From assembly GCA_910579755.1 (NCBI GenBank), contig CAJTVB010000008.1, positions 62,001-126,000 of the forward strand: a DNA stretch of 64,000 nucleotides, given 5' to 3'. Within the stretch, counting starts at the first letter, position 1. Each line of letters begins with the position of its first letter. Positions 1-9,096 of this stretch are shown one piece after another. Below the pieces are notes generated by a model. That model did not search any database, was not told where the DNA came from, and saw only the letters and a program-made list of their open reading frames with translations. A program made the translations under genes and the position numbers. Source of the stretch: an uncultured Acetatifactor sp. (lineage in GTDB: Bacteria > Bacillota > Clostridia > Lachnospirales > Lachnospiraceae).

Positions 1-1
1 T

Positions 2-1432
2 CTGGAAAAGGCAGAGCTGATCATTGATGAGATCAAACCGGGCACGGACTCTGTCACAGTGCGGGGGAGGATGGCCTATGTAGTGCTGTATCACACGGTG
101 GAGGAGGGCAGCAGCCTGGTGGTGCTGGAGGGAAAGCTTTCCTTTGACGAAAAGATCAATCTCCGGGGAGCCATGCCCACGGACAGTGTGACCGTGGAAG
201 GGGAGGTGGAGGATCTTACCATAAGTATGATCAATTCCAGAAAGCTGAATGTACAGTCGCTGGTCACACTCAGCGCCCAGGTGGAGGAAATCTACGACGA
301 GGAGGCTCCGGTTGCCGTCCATGGGGACGAAAAAACGGAATACAGGAAGATGCCGCTGGAGCTGGCCCAAATCGCAATCAGCAAAAACGATATTTTTCGC
401 CTGAAGGAGGAGATCACCCTTCCCTCCAATTATCCGAACATTTTCCAGATTCTGTGGGACAACGTGTCCCTGGGAGATGTGGAGTTTAAGGTGATGGAAG
501 AAAAGCTCACCATTTCCGGTGATGTGCACCTCTTTGTGCTGTACGAGGGAGAAGGTGAGGATCACCCGGTTCGGTCCTTTGAGACCACGATTCCCTTCAG
601 CGGCATTTTGGAGTGCCATGGCTGCAGGGAAGGGATGCTGCCGGATATTCGTTATCGGCTGGGACAGAAGGAAATTTCCATCAGACCGGACTTTGACGGT
701 GAGGAGCGGTGCGTCGGGCTTGAGATGGTGCTGGATATTGTGATCCGCATTTATGAGGAGGAAAAGCTGGAGATTATTTCCGATATTTACGGTGTCTCCA
801 ATGAAGTCAAAACAGTGACTCATAAGGCTTCGCTGCGAAGGCTTTTGTCCAGGGTTACCGGGAAAACAAAGGTAACAGACCATGTTCATGTGACGGGAGG
901 AAGCGTTCTTCAGCTGCTTCACAGCGAGGGATGCGTCTCTCTGGAACAGCAGGAGGTGGTGGAAAACGGTATTTTGCTGCAGGGCAGCCTTCAGGTGAAG
1001 GTCATGTATATTTCAGGGGAGGATGATGCGCCCTATGGCTGTACCCAGGCCCAGATCCCATATCATTATACCCTGGAGATTCCCGAAATTGCACCGGAGG
1101 ATATGGGAAAGGTACATGCTGAGGTGGAGCAGCTTCAGGTGACAATGCTGGACGGTGAGGAGATGGACGTGAAGGCGGTGCTGTGCTTCTCTACGGTGGT
1201 GTTCAAAAGTGTACCTGTGGAGCTGATCAGCCAGGTGACTGTAAGCGAGCTGGACAGCGGAAAGATGAGCAGTCTTCCGGGAATGGTGGTCTATGTGGTG
1301 AAGGACGGGGATAATCTGTGGAATATCGGCAAAAAGTATTATGTGCCGGTGGATTCCCTTCGGGAGATGAACAGTTTGGACAGTGATGAATTGAAAGCGG
1401 GTCAGAAACTGCTGATCGTAAAAGGCAGTTAA
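2..1432 (+). CDS. SPOCS (DUF3794) / LysM spore coat morphogenesis protein, SipL-like, 5' partial
   Basis: The reading frame is open to the left edge of the window, so the N-terminus is missing. The visible 477 residues hold repeated beta-rich SPOCS (DUF3794) units followed by a C-terminal LysM domain (about the last 45 residues, with VKDGDNLWNIGKKY and the closing LKAGQKLLIV). This architecture is that of SipL, which in Clostridioides difficile binds SpoIVA and attaches the coat to the forespore surface; LysM binds peptidoglycan-type glycans. It is followed after 4 bp by a perfect hairpin. The family call is secure; equivalence to SipL is inferred from architecture only. Confidence 0.85.
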   Translation: MEKAELIIDEIKPGTDSVTVRGRMAYVVLYHTVEEGSSLVVLEGKLSFDEKINLRGAMPTDSVTVEGEVEDLTISMINSRKLNVQSLVTLSAQVEEIYDEEAPVAVHGDEKTEYRKMPLELAQIAISKNDIFRLKEEITLPSNYPNIFQILWDNVSLGDVEFKVMEEKLTISGDVHLFVLYEGEGEDHPVRSFETTIPFSGILECHGCREGMLPDIRYRLGQKEISIRPDFDGEERCVGLEMVLDIVIRIYEEEKLEIISDIYGVSNEVKTVTHKASLRRLLSRVTGKTKVTDHVHVTGGSVLQLLHSEGCVSLEQQEVVENGILLQGSLQVKVMYISGEDDAPYGCTQAQIPYHYTLEIPEIAPEDMGKVHAEVEQLQVTMLDGEEMDVKAVLCFSTVVFKSVPVELISQVTVSELDSGKMSSLPGMVVYVVKDGDNLWNIGKKYYVPVDSLREMNSLDSDELKAGQKLLIVKGS

Positions 1433-1436
1433 CCGA

Positions 1437-1469
1437 GAAGGCTTCCGCCCGGTTCGGGCGGAAGCCTTC
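1437..1469 (+). terminator. Perfect 15-bp hairpin between convergent genes
   Basis: Arms 1437-1451 and 1455-1469 are perfectly complementary (GAAGGCTTCCGCCCG) around a 3-nt loop. It lies between the plus-strand SPOCS gene and the minus-strand gene ending at 1505, so it can serve either strand. Neither side has a good U-tract, so it may act as an RNA 3'-end barrier rather than a classical intrinsic terminator. Confidence 0.6.
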
Positions 1470-1504
1470 ATCTATAAACAAAAGGGGAAATGATCTTATC
1501 TGGT

Positions 1505-2164
1505 CTATACCTGCGTAGGGTCTTCCGTGACAGTAGTCTTCTTTGCGGCTTCAGCCATATCGTCAAAACCCTTCATGACTGCATCGTAAGTACGCTGGGA
1601 AATATCAGGAAGAGAACCGCCCCAGGTCTTTTCCGCCTGCTTATAGCCTTTTTCAAAAGCCGCACGCATATCTTCGATCTTGTCAGGATCGCCGCCGGTC
1701 AGAGCCGTTGCGAAATCCAGAATCCGGCCGGAGGTCTGTTTTACTCCCCAGTAGCCATCCTCTGCAATATCCGCCTGAGCCTGCATCTTTGTGGCGGGAT
1801 CGACGGTAAAGTTACCCTCCCTCAGGAAGGACCAGATATCATTTGCATTGCCGTAGGCTTTGGCCTGGCCTGCCATCATTTTTTCTACCAGGCTGCGAAG
1901 CTGCTGAGTGCGGGCCTCGGCGTCCGCCTTCAGCTTATTGATCAGATTTGTGTCGGGGGTATAGGTCTTTTTGGTTGTAGAAGCAGTCTCCTTGGACGGC
2001 TCATATACCACACCGGATCCGGTACCCTTGTCTTCTGTCTTGACACCCGCGGTGCCGGTACTCTCTGTCTTGACCTTTTCAGCAGCCGCAGTATCTGTCT
2101 TGATTTCTGTAGAATAATTGTAGGCTGTTACAGCCTCGTTTGATGTAACTCCGTTTACACTCAT
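1505..2164 (-). CDS. Conserved hypothetical protein, low-complexity N-terminus and helical C-terminus
   Basis: A 219-residue soluble protein with no signal peptide or membrane segment. Residues 1-80 are rich in Thr, Lys, Glu and Ala and look disordered; residues 85-215 are predicted helical, with a motif around DPDKIEDMRAAFEKGYKQAE and a following GGSLPDISQRTYDAV stretch. I recall similar proteins from Lachnospiraceae, but know no assigned function. The start ATG at 2164 has AGAAGGAG 7 nt upstream. It is transcribed alone, away from the SPOCS gene and separated by about 100 bp from the DUF1934 gene. Confidence 0.75.
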   Translation of the reverse strand: MSVNGVTSNEAVTAYNYSTEIKTDTAAAEKVKTESTGTAGVKTEDKGTGSGVVYEPSKETASTTKKTYTPDTNLINKLKADAEARTQQLRSLVEKMMAGQAKAYGNANDIWSFLREGNFTVDPATKMQAQADIAEDGYWGVKQTSGRILDFATALTGGDPDKIEDMRAAFEKGYKQAEKTWGGSLPDISQRTYDAVMKGFDDMAEAAKKTTVTEDPTQV

Positions 2165-2265
2165 AGCATCACTCCTTCTGACGAAAATTCGCCTGTTTCT
2201 GCCCGTGAATCGGGCGCATCATCCATGATCTCTACCTTTTTTATCGGCAGGCCGGGCAGAGAAAT

Positions 2266-2733
2266 TTAGCCTGATTGGAGGCAATTTTGTATTTTTATGG
2301 AAATAAATCGCGTGTTAACGGGAAAACCATCTGCTGACAGCAGATATTCCGCCTCAATATGGATTTTATCTTCGGTGCGGTTCACATTCAAATATCGGGT
2401 CTCTGTCTCCAAAAGCAATGCACCCCAGGGAGTGACATAATCTGTCCGGTGCCGCTGTCCCGGCACAAATACCATACGGGCAGTAATCTCTCCTTTTTTG
2501 GTAAGCTCCAGCACCGAATTCCGCAGGCGGATAATATTTTTTACAGGAGTGTGCTGCCGGCTGTCCGGGTCTGAAGGCTCATCATACAGGATATAAAACC
2601 CATCCTCCCGCTGATAGAATTCACCCAATGCGGCGACGGTCTCATCAATCCCGGGAGGACAATTTTGGCTATAGGACGGAAGGTTTTTATCCCGGCAGCA
2701 GCCGGTCACAGTTATGTATACATGCTTTGTCAA
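2266..2733 (-). CDS. DUF1934 domain protein (calycin-like beta-barrel)
   Basis: A 155-residue protein resembling the DUF1934 family, small beta-barrel proteins of Firmicutes with no established role. The frame runs back into murI without an ATG at the right place. The likely start is TTG at 2733, one base after the murI stop, with GAGG inside the last murI codons; from there the protein opens with LTKHVYITVTG, as expected for the first strand. This implies translational coupling to murI. It ends with a beta-rich segment including ISIKIQN. Confidence 0.7.
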   Translation of the reverse strand: MTKHVYITVTGCCRDKNLPSYSQNCPPGIDETVAALGEFYQREDGFYILYDEPSDPDSRQHTPVKNIIRLRNSVLELTKKGEITARMVFVPGQRHRTDYVTPWGALLLETETRYLNVNRTEDKIHIEAEYLLSADGFPVNTRFISIKIQNCLQSG

Positions 2734-2734
2734 T

Positions 2735-3574
2735 TCAATATTCCTCAATGTTGACGGCTTTAGCGGAAAGAATTCCGTATTTGATAATGGAATTTGCAAA
2801 ACGCAGAAATTTTTCCGCCTTATCGCTGACATAAAACTGATAACAATTGCTGCCAAGTCCCGGGGGAGTCTGACTTAACATATCCATCTGCCCCAGCAGC
2901 TCTTTTAGTTCCCGGGCTGTCTCATAGGCGGGATTTACCAGGGTGACCCTTTCTCCCATGATTCTGGAAAGGGTGGAACGAATCAGCGGATAGTGGGTGC
3001 AGCCCAGGATCAGGGTGTCAATATCGATGTCGATCAGCTCTGCCAGATAGCGGCGGGCGATCTCATCGGTCACAGGATCTACCAGCAGCCCTTCCTCCAC
3101 CAGAGGAACAAACAGCGGACAGGCCTTGCCGTATACGGTTACCTCCCGGTTCAGTTCCCTGAGAAATTTGGCATAGATATGGCTTCCGATGGTGGCCTCT
3201 GTGGCGATCACACCAATGCGTCCGTTCCTGGTGGTTTGGGCGGCGACCCTGGCTCCGGGCTTTACCACGCCTATGATAGGAATATCGCTTTCCTCCTCCA
3301 GAATATCCATGGCGTAGGCGCTTGCGGTGTTACAGGCGACTACGATAGTCTTAACCTGAAAGGTTCGCAGAAAGCGGACAATCTGCTCGGAAAAACGTGT
3401 TACGGTTTCCTGTGATTTACTTCCGTAGGGAACCCGCGCGGTATCCCCAAAGTAAATGATTCGTTCATTTGGGATCTGCCGCATAATTTCACGGACTACA
3501 GTGAGCCCGCCCACACCGGAATCAAAAACCCCGATGGGCGCGTCTCTCCGCATCAGCTCCTTATTGATTTCCAT
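2735..3574 (-). CDS. murI: Glutamate racemase
   Basis: Interconverts L- and D-glutamate for peptidoglycan precursor synthesis in the cytoplasm. The 279-residue length is normal for the family. Visible hallmarks are the substrate-binding GVFDSGVGG at 15-23, the first catalytic cysteine in VVACNTAS (Cys81) and the second in LILGCTHYP near residue 190. The start ATG follows GGGAGG. The gene overlaps the upstream small membrane protein gene by 14 bp and is immediately followed by the DUF1934 gene, so the three probably form one transcript. Confidence 0.97.
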   Translation of the reverse strand: MEINKELMRRDAPIGVFDSGVGGLTVVREIMRQIPNERIIYFGDTARVPYGSKSQETVTRFSEQIVRFLRTFQVKTIVVACNTASAYAMDILEEESDIPIIGVVKPGARVAAQTTRNGRIGVIATEATIGSHIYAKFLRELNREVTVYGKACPLFVPLVEEGLLVDPVTDEIARRYLAELIDIDIDTLILGCTHYPLIRSTLSRIMGERVTLVNPAYETARELKELLGQMDMLSQTPPGLGSNCYQFYVSDKAEKFLRFANSIIKYGILSAKAVNIEEY

Positions 3575-3842
3575 GTTGAAAAGCCTCCCACAAGCTTTGC
3601 AGGCTGGTCAGCAGTTTGCTTCGAAAATGAATTTTGTCCGGATCAGCTTCCAGAAGCTCCAGATACAGGTCATCGTCAAAGCTCCACTCCGACGGCAGGA
3701 GCTGTTCCCGTCCCTCCTGATCAATATAAATCACCTTTACGGTATCGGGAGTCAGAGCCAGCTCGGGATAGAGCAGCCCCCACCAGCCAAGTGCTGCGCA
3801 CATGCCTGCTATAATACGAAATTTAGTCCACTTCTTTTCCAT
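3561..3842 (-). CDS. Small membrane-anchored hypothetical protein
   Basis: A 93-residue protein with one predicted N-terminal transmembrane segment (residues about 9-28, IIAGMCAALGWWGLLY) and an acidic, probably extracytoplasmic tail. I chose the ATG at 3842, which has GTGAGGT upstream, over an earlier in-frame codon. Its 3' end overlaps murI by 14 bp, suggesting coupled translation. I do not recognise a family; a role in envelope biology is only suggested by the neighbour. Confidence 0.6.
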   Translation of the reverse strand: MEKKWTKFRIIAGMCAALGWWGLLYPELALTPDTVKVIYIDQEGREQLLPSEWSFDDDLYLELLEADPDKIHFRSKLLTSLQSLWEAFQHGNQ

Positions 3843-3903
3843 AGACAATAACCTCACTTTCTGTCAGATAGATTATTGCCGGAAATATGTGGTCTATACC
3901 GGT

Positions 3904-4596
3904 TTATTTACTTTTGTTCTTTTGCCTTTCCAGGCGGATCTGCTGAATAATTGCCTTTTCCTGATTGTCGATATGGACCTTTGCGGCATGGGCCGCTGTG
4001 GCCTTATCCTTGTTCAGGATGCTCTGATAAATAATTTTATGCTCCTCCACCAGCCTTTCATGCTGGCTGGAATCCTTAATATATTCGAAACGATACCGGT
4101 ACATCTGCTGGGACAGATCGTTTATCAGCTGTAGAAGCCGTTGATTGCCGGTGGCCTGCACGATGATATCGTGGAGCGCCACATCTGCCTGAGCAATTTT
4201 TCGGGAATCCTTTGTTTTCACTGCGTTTTCAAAATGCCGGCAGGCCAGCTCCAGATTTTTAAGCTCTTCCTCGGTGATCCGGTCACAGGCCAGCTCCGCA
4301 CAAAAAGCGTCTAGAGCACGCCGCACCTCCAGCACATCGGCCATGCTTTTTTCTGTAATTTGTGCCACCACTGCGCCCCGGCGGGGGATCATGGTGACTA
4401 ATCCTTCCAGTTCGAGCCTGCGGATAGCCTCCCGGATGGGAGTACGGCTGACCCCCATTTTATCCGCCAGATGGATCTCCATAAGGCGCTCGCCGGGTTT
4501 AAGCTCGCCGGTGAGAATGGCCTGGCGCAGGGTGTTCAGGACAACATCCCGGAGGGGCAGGAAATCGTTGATATTCGTTTGAAAGGTATGTTCCAT
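3904..4596 (-). CDS. GntR family transcriptional regulator, FCD subfamily
   Basis: A 230-residue regulator. The N-terminal winged helix (about residues 12-75) contains the typical GELKPGERLMEIHLADKMGVS start and the recognition helix VSRTPIREAIRRLE; the C-terminal 150 residues are the all-helical FCD ligand-binding domain, which usually binds carboxylate metabolites through a metal site. No catabolic gene is adjacent, so its effector cannot be inferred. It sits between ispE upstream and the murI group downstream on the same strand. Confidence 0.92.
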   Translation of the reverse strand: MEHTFQTNINDFLPLRDVVLNTLRQAILTGELKPGERLMEIHLADKMGVSRTPIREAIRRLELEGLVTMIPRRGAVVAQITEKSMADVLEVRRALDAFCAELACDRITEEELKNLELACRHFENAVKTKDSRKIAQADVALHDIIVQATGNQRLLQLINDLSQQMYRYRFEYIKDSSQHERLVEEHKIIYQSILNKDKATAAHAAKVHIDNQEKAIIQQIRLERQKNKSK

Positions 4597-4641
4597 TTTG
4601 GTATCCTTGCCTTTCTTCAGACTGCAATTTCAAGGGAAAAG

Positions 4642-5499
4642 TCAGACCGGTTCGGTGAGAAAGACCTGTCTGGCAAGGCCGTCTTTTTGTAACTGCTCCA
4701 GGGCAGACAGCGCGGCCTGCGGATCTGTGAATATTCCGAATACCGTGGGCCCGCTGCCGCTCATGAGGCTGCCTTCCGCACCCAGCTTTAGCATCCTGTT
4801 TTTGAGAGTACTGATAACAGGGTGTGCAGGGACGGTGACTGCCTCCAGTACATTGGCCATGCGGCACAGAATCCCCGGCAGGTCTCCCGCCCTGACTGCG
4901 GCCTCCATTCCGTCAATATCCGGGTGGCAGGGAATGCCCCGGGCGTCCAAATGCTCGTAAACATATCGGGTGGAAACACTGATATCCGGCTTGGCTGCCA
5001 GGATCCGGCATGCAGGAATAGGAGGAAGAGGGGTCAGCTTTTCGCCAATGCCTTCTGCCAGTGCGGTTCCGCCCAGAATGCAGTAGGGTACATCGGCGCC
5101 GATGGATACGCCGTATTCCATCAGTTGTGACAGCGGAGCGTCCAGATCGAAAAGCCGGTTCATGCCCTTCATGACGGCGGCGGCATCGGCGCTTCCGCCT
5201 GCCATGCCGGCAGCAATGGGAATATTTTTCTGTAAATGAATGCGGACGCCGCCGGAAATCCGGTATTTTTCCAGCATCAGCCGGGCGGCTCTGCAGGCCA
5301 GGTTACTCTCGTCCGCAGGAAGCTCTTCCGAGTCGGTGGTAAATGTGACGCCGTGCCCGGCTTTTTCCAGAAGCAGCTCGTCTCGGATTCCGATACTCTG
5401 CATGATCATTTTTACCTGATGATAGCCGTCGGGAAGTCGTTTTACCACATCCAGTCCCAGGTTGATCTTGGCATATGCTGTTATTTGATATTCATTCAT
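4642..5499 (-). CDS. ispE: 4-diphosphocytidyl-2-C-methyl-D-erythritol kinase
   Basis: ATP-dependent kinase of the non-mevalonate (MEP) isoprenoid pathway. The 285-residue protein has the GHMP-kinase features: N-terminal AYAKINLGLDV at 8-18 and the glycine-rich ATP loop PIAAGMAGGSADAAA at 94-108. A C-terminal GSGPTVFGIF motif is also typical. The start at 5499 (MNEYQITAYAKINL) fits the family; an in-frame ATG 48 nt upstream would add an atypical extension and lies next to the terminator at 5515-5539. Confidence 0.96.
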   Translation of the reverse strand: MNEYQITAYAKINLGLDVVKRLPDGYHQVKMIMQSIGIRDELLLEKAGHGVTFTTDSEELPADESNLACRAARLMLEKYRISGGVRIHLQKNIPIAAGMAGGSADAAAVMKGMNRLFDLDAPLSQLMEYGVSIGADVPYCILGGTALAEGIGEKLTPLPPIPACRILAAKPDISVSTRYVYEHLDARGIPCHPDIDGMEAAVRAGDLPGILCRMANVLEAVTVPAHPVISTLKNRMLKLGAEGSLMSGSGPTVFGIFTDPQAALSALEQLQKDGLARQVFLTEPV

Positions 5500-5514
5500 T
5501 TTCTGTCCCTGTGT

Positions 5515-5539
5515 CAAAAACCGGGGAAAGTTTCCCCGG
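5515..5539 (-). terminator. Intrinsic terminator between the 158-aa membrane protein gene and ispE
   Basis: On the minus strand a 9-bp stem CCGGGGAAA/TTTCCCCGG with a 1-nt centre (effectively a short loop) is followed by five T residues. It lies downstream of the gene ending at 5655 and just upstream of ispE, so it should separate the two units. The plus strand also shows a short T run, so it may work both ways. Confidence 0.75.
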
Positions 5540-5588
5540 CTTTTCATGCGATTGTTGAGTATTTACATTGCTGTTCAACGTTACTGTC

Positions 5589-5627
5589 AGCCGGGCTGCG
5601 GCTGTGAGCGGAAGGGCTGCCTTCCGC
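5589..5627. repeat. Two adjacent small inverted repeats
   Basis: CAGCCG/CGGCTG (5589-5605, 5-nt loop) and GCGGAAGG/CCTTCCGC (5608-5627, GCTG loop) lie side by side in the spacer after the gene ending at 5655. No T-tract follows either. They may extend the 3' structure of that mRNA. Confidence 0.4.
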
Positions 5628-5654
5628 TGAAAATGAGCCGGGCGGCAGTTGAAT

Positions 5655-6131
5655 TTATTTCAGCGGTTTTGCTCCGGCCTTTTCCTGGGCGGATTCCAGC
5701 AGGCGGCGGAAGCGCCCCTTCTTTTTTGCGGGAGCGGCTTCCTGCTTGCCGTGCAGGCCCTTCACCCCCAGAACATAGATGCCGCTGACCACGGCCTTGA
5801 CCTCTTTTTTCACGGGCACCGATTCAAAAATTTTTTCGTCGCAGATCAGAGACATAATCTGGGGGCCTACTTTGGCTTTGATAATGGGCAGCTTGGAGCC
5901 GCGCATGAGCTTGGGGGTCTGATCCAGAACTGCCTGGGGCAGGCCTGAATTTTTCAGTTTCATCCGCTTTTTGTCAATGATCAGCATGGAGATGGTCTGC
6001 TTGTTGGCCTCCATCATTTCCTGCTGCTGGGCCTGTTTTTTCTGGGCCTTTTTTCCAAGAAAATATAATGCCGCGATGGCGGCGATCAATATGACTGCAA
6101 TTACGATCAGGGTGATCATCCATGGTTGCAT
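5655..6131 (-). CDS. Membrane-anchored hypothetical protein
   Basis: A 158-residue protein with an N-terminal transmembrane helix (residues about 5-26) followed by a Lys/Gln-rich stretch, then a compact domain (residues about 45-125) and a basic tail with AKKKGRFRRLLESAQ. The topology (short outside N-terminus, basic residues right after the helix) places the body in the cytoplasm. I recall relatives in Lachnospiraceae without known function. The ribosome site is GTAGGAGGT about 10 nt before the ATG. A terminator follows the gene. Confidence 0.65.
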   Translation of the reverse strand: MQPWMITLIVIAVILIAAIAALYFLGKKAQKKQAQQQEMMEANKQTISMLIIDKKRMKLKNSGLPQAVLDQTPKLMRGSKLPIIKAKVGPQIMSLICDEKIFESVPVKKEVKAVVSGIYVLGVKGLHGKQEAAPAKKKGRFRRLLESAQEKAGAKPLK

Positions 6132-6376
6132 ATCCGGTAAACCTCCTACTTTTTGTCAATTTTATTCTAACACATATGTGTGTGGATAAGCAATAAGAGA
6201 TTTATTAATGAAGGCACAAGACGTTACTATTTACAGCCACAAGACTTAACAATTCAGCCATGCGGCAAATCACGCATGATTTTGCCCATACTGTGGCATG
6301 ATTGAAGAGACAGTATATGGAAAAGCAGCATTATCAATTTGGATAGACAGCAATTAAAAAGAACATGGAGATACTT

Positions 6377-7846
6377 ATGGAAAATGTGATGGAGGCCGCC
6401 TGGAAGGTGCTGGCGGCGGTTACCGGAAGCTTGTTTTTCTGGAATATGATTTTTGCAATTATCATTGTTTTCTTTGAGAGGCGGGATCCCAAGAGTGTGT
6501 GGGCCTGGCTCCTTTTGCTGTTTTTTCTGCCGGGAGCCGGATTTATTTTTTATTTGTTTCTGGGAGGGGACATGCGTAAGAGAAGAATGTTCCGCGCGAA
6601 GGAGCTGGAGGAGGATCTGGGGCAGATGCTCCGGTATCAGCAGGACCAGATCAGAAGCAGGCCCCCGGAGGAGCAGGAGGATATTGCCGGTTACATGGAT
6701 CTGGTGATGTACAATCTGAAGACGGCCTCCGCCATGCTGCTGGGCGGAAACGATGTGGATATTTTTACGGATGGAAACAGGAAATTTGAGGCCCTGTTGG
6801 CGGATCTGGAATCCGCACAGTATTTTATTAATTTTCAATACTATATTATTCGGGATGATGTGCTGTTTCATCGGATCGCGGAGGTGTTGGAAAGGAAGGC
6901 AGCTCAGGGGGTGGAGGTCCGCATCCTGTTTGATGGGATGGGCTGCAGAGGGGTCAGGGGCAGCTGCTGGAAACGGCTTCGGCAGGCAGGCATCGGAACT
7001 GCGGAATTTTTTCCGGCCTTTTTGGGGCGATTTCAGCTGCGCGTCAATTATCGTAATCACCGCAAGATCGTGGTTATAGACAACCGGGTGGCATATGTGG
7101 GCGGATTCAATGTGGGGAAGGAATATATCGATCTGGATGAAAAATTAGGGCATTGGCGTGACACCCATCTGCGCATTCGAGGCAACGGAGTCATGGGGCT
7201 GCAGATGCGGTTTATACTGGATTGGAATTATGCGTCCGGGGAAAATCTGCTGTGCAGCCGTCTTATGTTTCCGGAGCCTGATCCGGGCATCAGGGATTTC
7301 TGCAGATTGCAGATTATCAGCAGCGGCCCGGACAATTCCCTTGAGCAGATCAGAGACAATTATCTCAGACTGATTACCCGGGCCAAACGAAGAGTCTGTA
7401 TTCAGACACCGTATTTTATTCCCGATGAGCCGGTGCTGAATGCGCTGCTGATCGCTGTGCGCTCAGGCATAGAGGTGAATCTGATGATTCCCTGCAAGCC
7501 GGATCATCCGTTTGTGTATTGGGCCACCTATTCTTATGCGGGCCAGCTGGTTGGCGCAGGTGCCCGCTGCTATGCCTATTGCAACGGCTTTCTTCACAGC
7601 AAGGGCATTATTGTGGACGGAGAGGTGTTCTGCTACGGAACAGCCAATATGGACATCCGAAGCTTTGCCCTGAATTTTGAGGTGAACGCCATAGTTTACA
7701 GCCCAAAGAAAGCGGAGGAGATGGAACGAATCTTTTGGGAAGATGTGAAGGAATGCCGGCAGATCTCCATGGACGTGTACGCAGCCAGGCCGCTGAAAAT
7801 ACGCATCAGGGAGCAGATGTGCAGACTGCTGTCGCCGCTGTTGTAG
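6377..7846 (+). CDS. cls: Cardiolipin synthase, phospholipase D superfamily
   Basis: Condenses phosphatidylglycerol molecules to cardiolipin at the membrane. About 489 residues, normal for bacterial Cls. Two N-terminal membrane helices (about 11-60) precede two PLD domains: HRKIVVID near residue 227 and HSKGIIVDG near 406 are the paired HxKx4D catalytic motifs, each followed by the expected Gly/Asn residues (GGFN, TANMDIRSF). The in-frame ATG at 6365 lacks a ribosome site, whereas the ATG at 6377 has GGAG 6 nt upstream, so I prefer 6377. Transcribed alone and divergent from the 158-residue protein gene. Confidence 0.95.
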   Translation: MENVMEAAWKVLAAVTGSLFFWNMIFAIIIVFFERRDPKSVWAWLLLLFFLPGAGFIFYLFLGGDMRKRRMFRAKELEEDLGQMLRYQQDQIRSRPPEEQEDIAGYMDLVMYNLKTASAMLLGGNDVDIFTDGNRKFEALLADLESAQYFINFQYYIIRDDVLFHRIAEVLERKAAQGVEVRILFDGMGCRGVRGSCWKRLRQAGIGTAEFFPAFLGRFQLRVNYRNHRKIVVIDNRVAYVGGFNVGKEYIDLDEKLGHWRDTHLRIRGNGVMGLQMRFILDWNYASGENLLCSRLMFPEPDPGIRDFCRLQIISSGPDNSLEQIRDNYLRLITRAKRRVCIQTPYFIPDEPVLNALLIAVRSGIEVNLMIPCKPDHPFVYWATYSYAGQLVGAGARCYAYCNGFLHSKGIIVDGEVFCYGTANMDIRSFALNFEVNAIVYSPKKAEEMERIFWEDVKECRQISMDVYAARPLKIRIREQMCRLLSPLL

Positions 7847-7905
7847 CACAGGGGCCGCTGTTCACAGGGCAGGGTATTTTGCTCATCAAAAAATATGCAG
7901 GGGGC

Positions 7906-7934
7906 TTTTAAAAAGAAAGCAACTGTGGTATAAA
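7906..7934 (+). promoter_or_regulatory. Possible sigma-A promoter of the FKBP-like lipoprotein gene
   Basis: TTTTAA (7906-7911), a 17-bp spacer and TATAAA (7929-7934) lie about 70 bp before the gene start. The -35 is weak. Confidence 0.35.
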
Positions 7935-8001
7935 TGTAAAGAGTATACGCCGCGCTTCGGCGCAGAGAGCCCTAAGCGGGCAGGAGGGTATAGTACATTA
8001 T

Positions 8002-9048
8002 ATGAAAAAATGGACGATGGTTTTGCCGGTCCTGCTGGCAGCGGCTTTTCTTTCAGCCGGATGCGGCAGCAGGGTAGATGTGCCTCTGAATCAGATGGAG
8101 GTGGAAAGATATGTGACCCTGGGAGATTACAACAATCTCAGTGTGTCCGTGGCTCCGGCCTCCGTGGACGAAGAGGAATTGGAGCAGCTGCTGCGCAGTG
8201 TTTACAGCGCCCATGTAACGGCCCAGTCCGGCGGGGTGACGGACCGCCCGGTGGAACAGGGCGATACGGTGGTCATGGACTATGAGGGAAAAAAGGACGG
8301 GGTTGCCTTTGATGGAGGCACGGCCCAGAACGCCAGCCTTACCATCGGAAGCGGCCGGTTTATCCCCGGATTTGAAGATGGACTTATAGGCGTGATGCCC
8401 GGAGAGACGGTGGATTTGAAGCTTTCTTTTCCTGAGGGGTATGGAAATGCGGAGCTGGCGGGGCAGGCGGTGGTATTTACCGTCACCGTGCACTTTATTG
8501 TTCCCACACAGATGGAGGATGCCGTGGTGGCGGGAATGGGCATAGAAGGTGTGGATACCGTGGAGGGCCTGCGGCAGTATGCTTATGATTATCTTTATGA
8601 AAATGCCAATACCAATTATCATTACAGTCTGCAGGATGCCATCGTGGGAGCGCTGCTGGAGCAGAGCAGCTTTGAAAATATTCCGGAGGAAATGGTGGAG
8701 GAGTACCGGCAGAAGATGCAGGACAATCTGGAGACTGCAGCAGCGTCCTACGGAATTTCGGCGGACTCCTATGCTCTCTACAACTATGGAATGAATTGTG
8801 AGGATATGGTAAACACCTATGCGGAGGACTCTCTGCGCCAGAATCTGGCCATGCAGGCCATAGCCAATGCCGAGGGGCTTACTGTGGGGGATGAGGAGCT
8901 TCAGGAGCTTCTCCTGGAATATGCTGTGAGGGCGGGCTTTGAAACCGTGGAAGAGTTTATCGGGGAGGACTCCCTGGAGGATTATCGGGATTATTTTATG
9001 AATGAAAAGGTGATGGACTATCTCATAGAGAAAGTGAAAACGGAATAG
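8002..9048 (+). CDS. Trigger-factor-like FKBP-type peptidyl-prolyl isomerase lipoprotein
   Basis: A 348-residue protein with a lipoprotein signal (LSAGC, acceptor Cys21), so it should be anchored outside the membrane. Residues about 88-172 form an FKBP domain (VEQGDTVVMDYEGKKDG, GSGRFIPGFEDGLIGV, GETVDLKLSFPEGYG), and the remainder is a helical region like the trigger-factor C-terminal chaperone domain. It lacks the ribosome-binding domain of cytosolic trigger factor. It probably helps fold secreted proteins. Ends 49 bp before asnS, so the two may be cotranscribed. Confidence 0.85.
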   Translation: MKKWTMVLPVLLAAAFLSAGCGSRVDVPLNQMEVERYVTLGDYNNLSVSVAPASVDEEELEQLLRSVYSAHVTAQSGGVTDRPVEQGDTVVMDYEGKKDGVAFDGGTAQNASLTIGSGRFIPGFEDGLIGVMPGETVDLKLSFPEGYGNAELAGQAVVFTVTVHFIVPTQMEDAVVAGMGIEGVDTVEGLRQYAYDYLYENANTNYHYSLQDAIVGALLEQSSFENIPEEMVEEYRQKMQDNLETAAASYGISADSYALYNYGMNCEDMVNTYAEDSLRQNLAMQAIANAEGLTVGDEELQELLLEYAVRAGFETVEEFIGEDSLEDYRDYFMNEKVMDYLIEKVKTE

Positions 9049-9096
9049 AAGGGAATTCGGAGCTTGTACAGATCACACAGAGAGGAGAGACAAAAC

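Noticed and set aside
9049..9096. T-box leader for asnS
   Set aside because: The gap is only 48 bp with no specifier stem or antiterminator.
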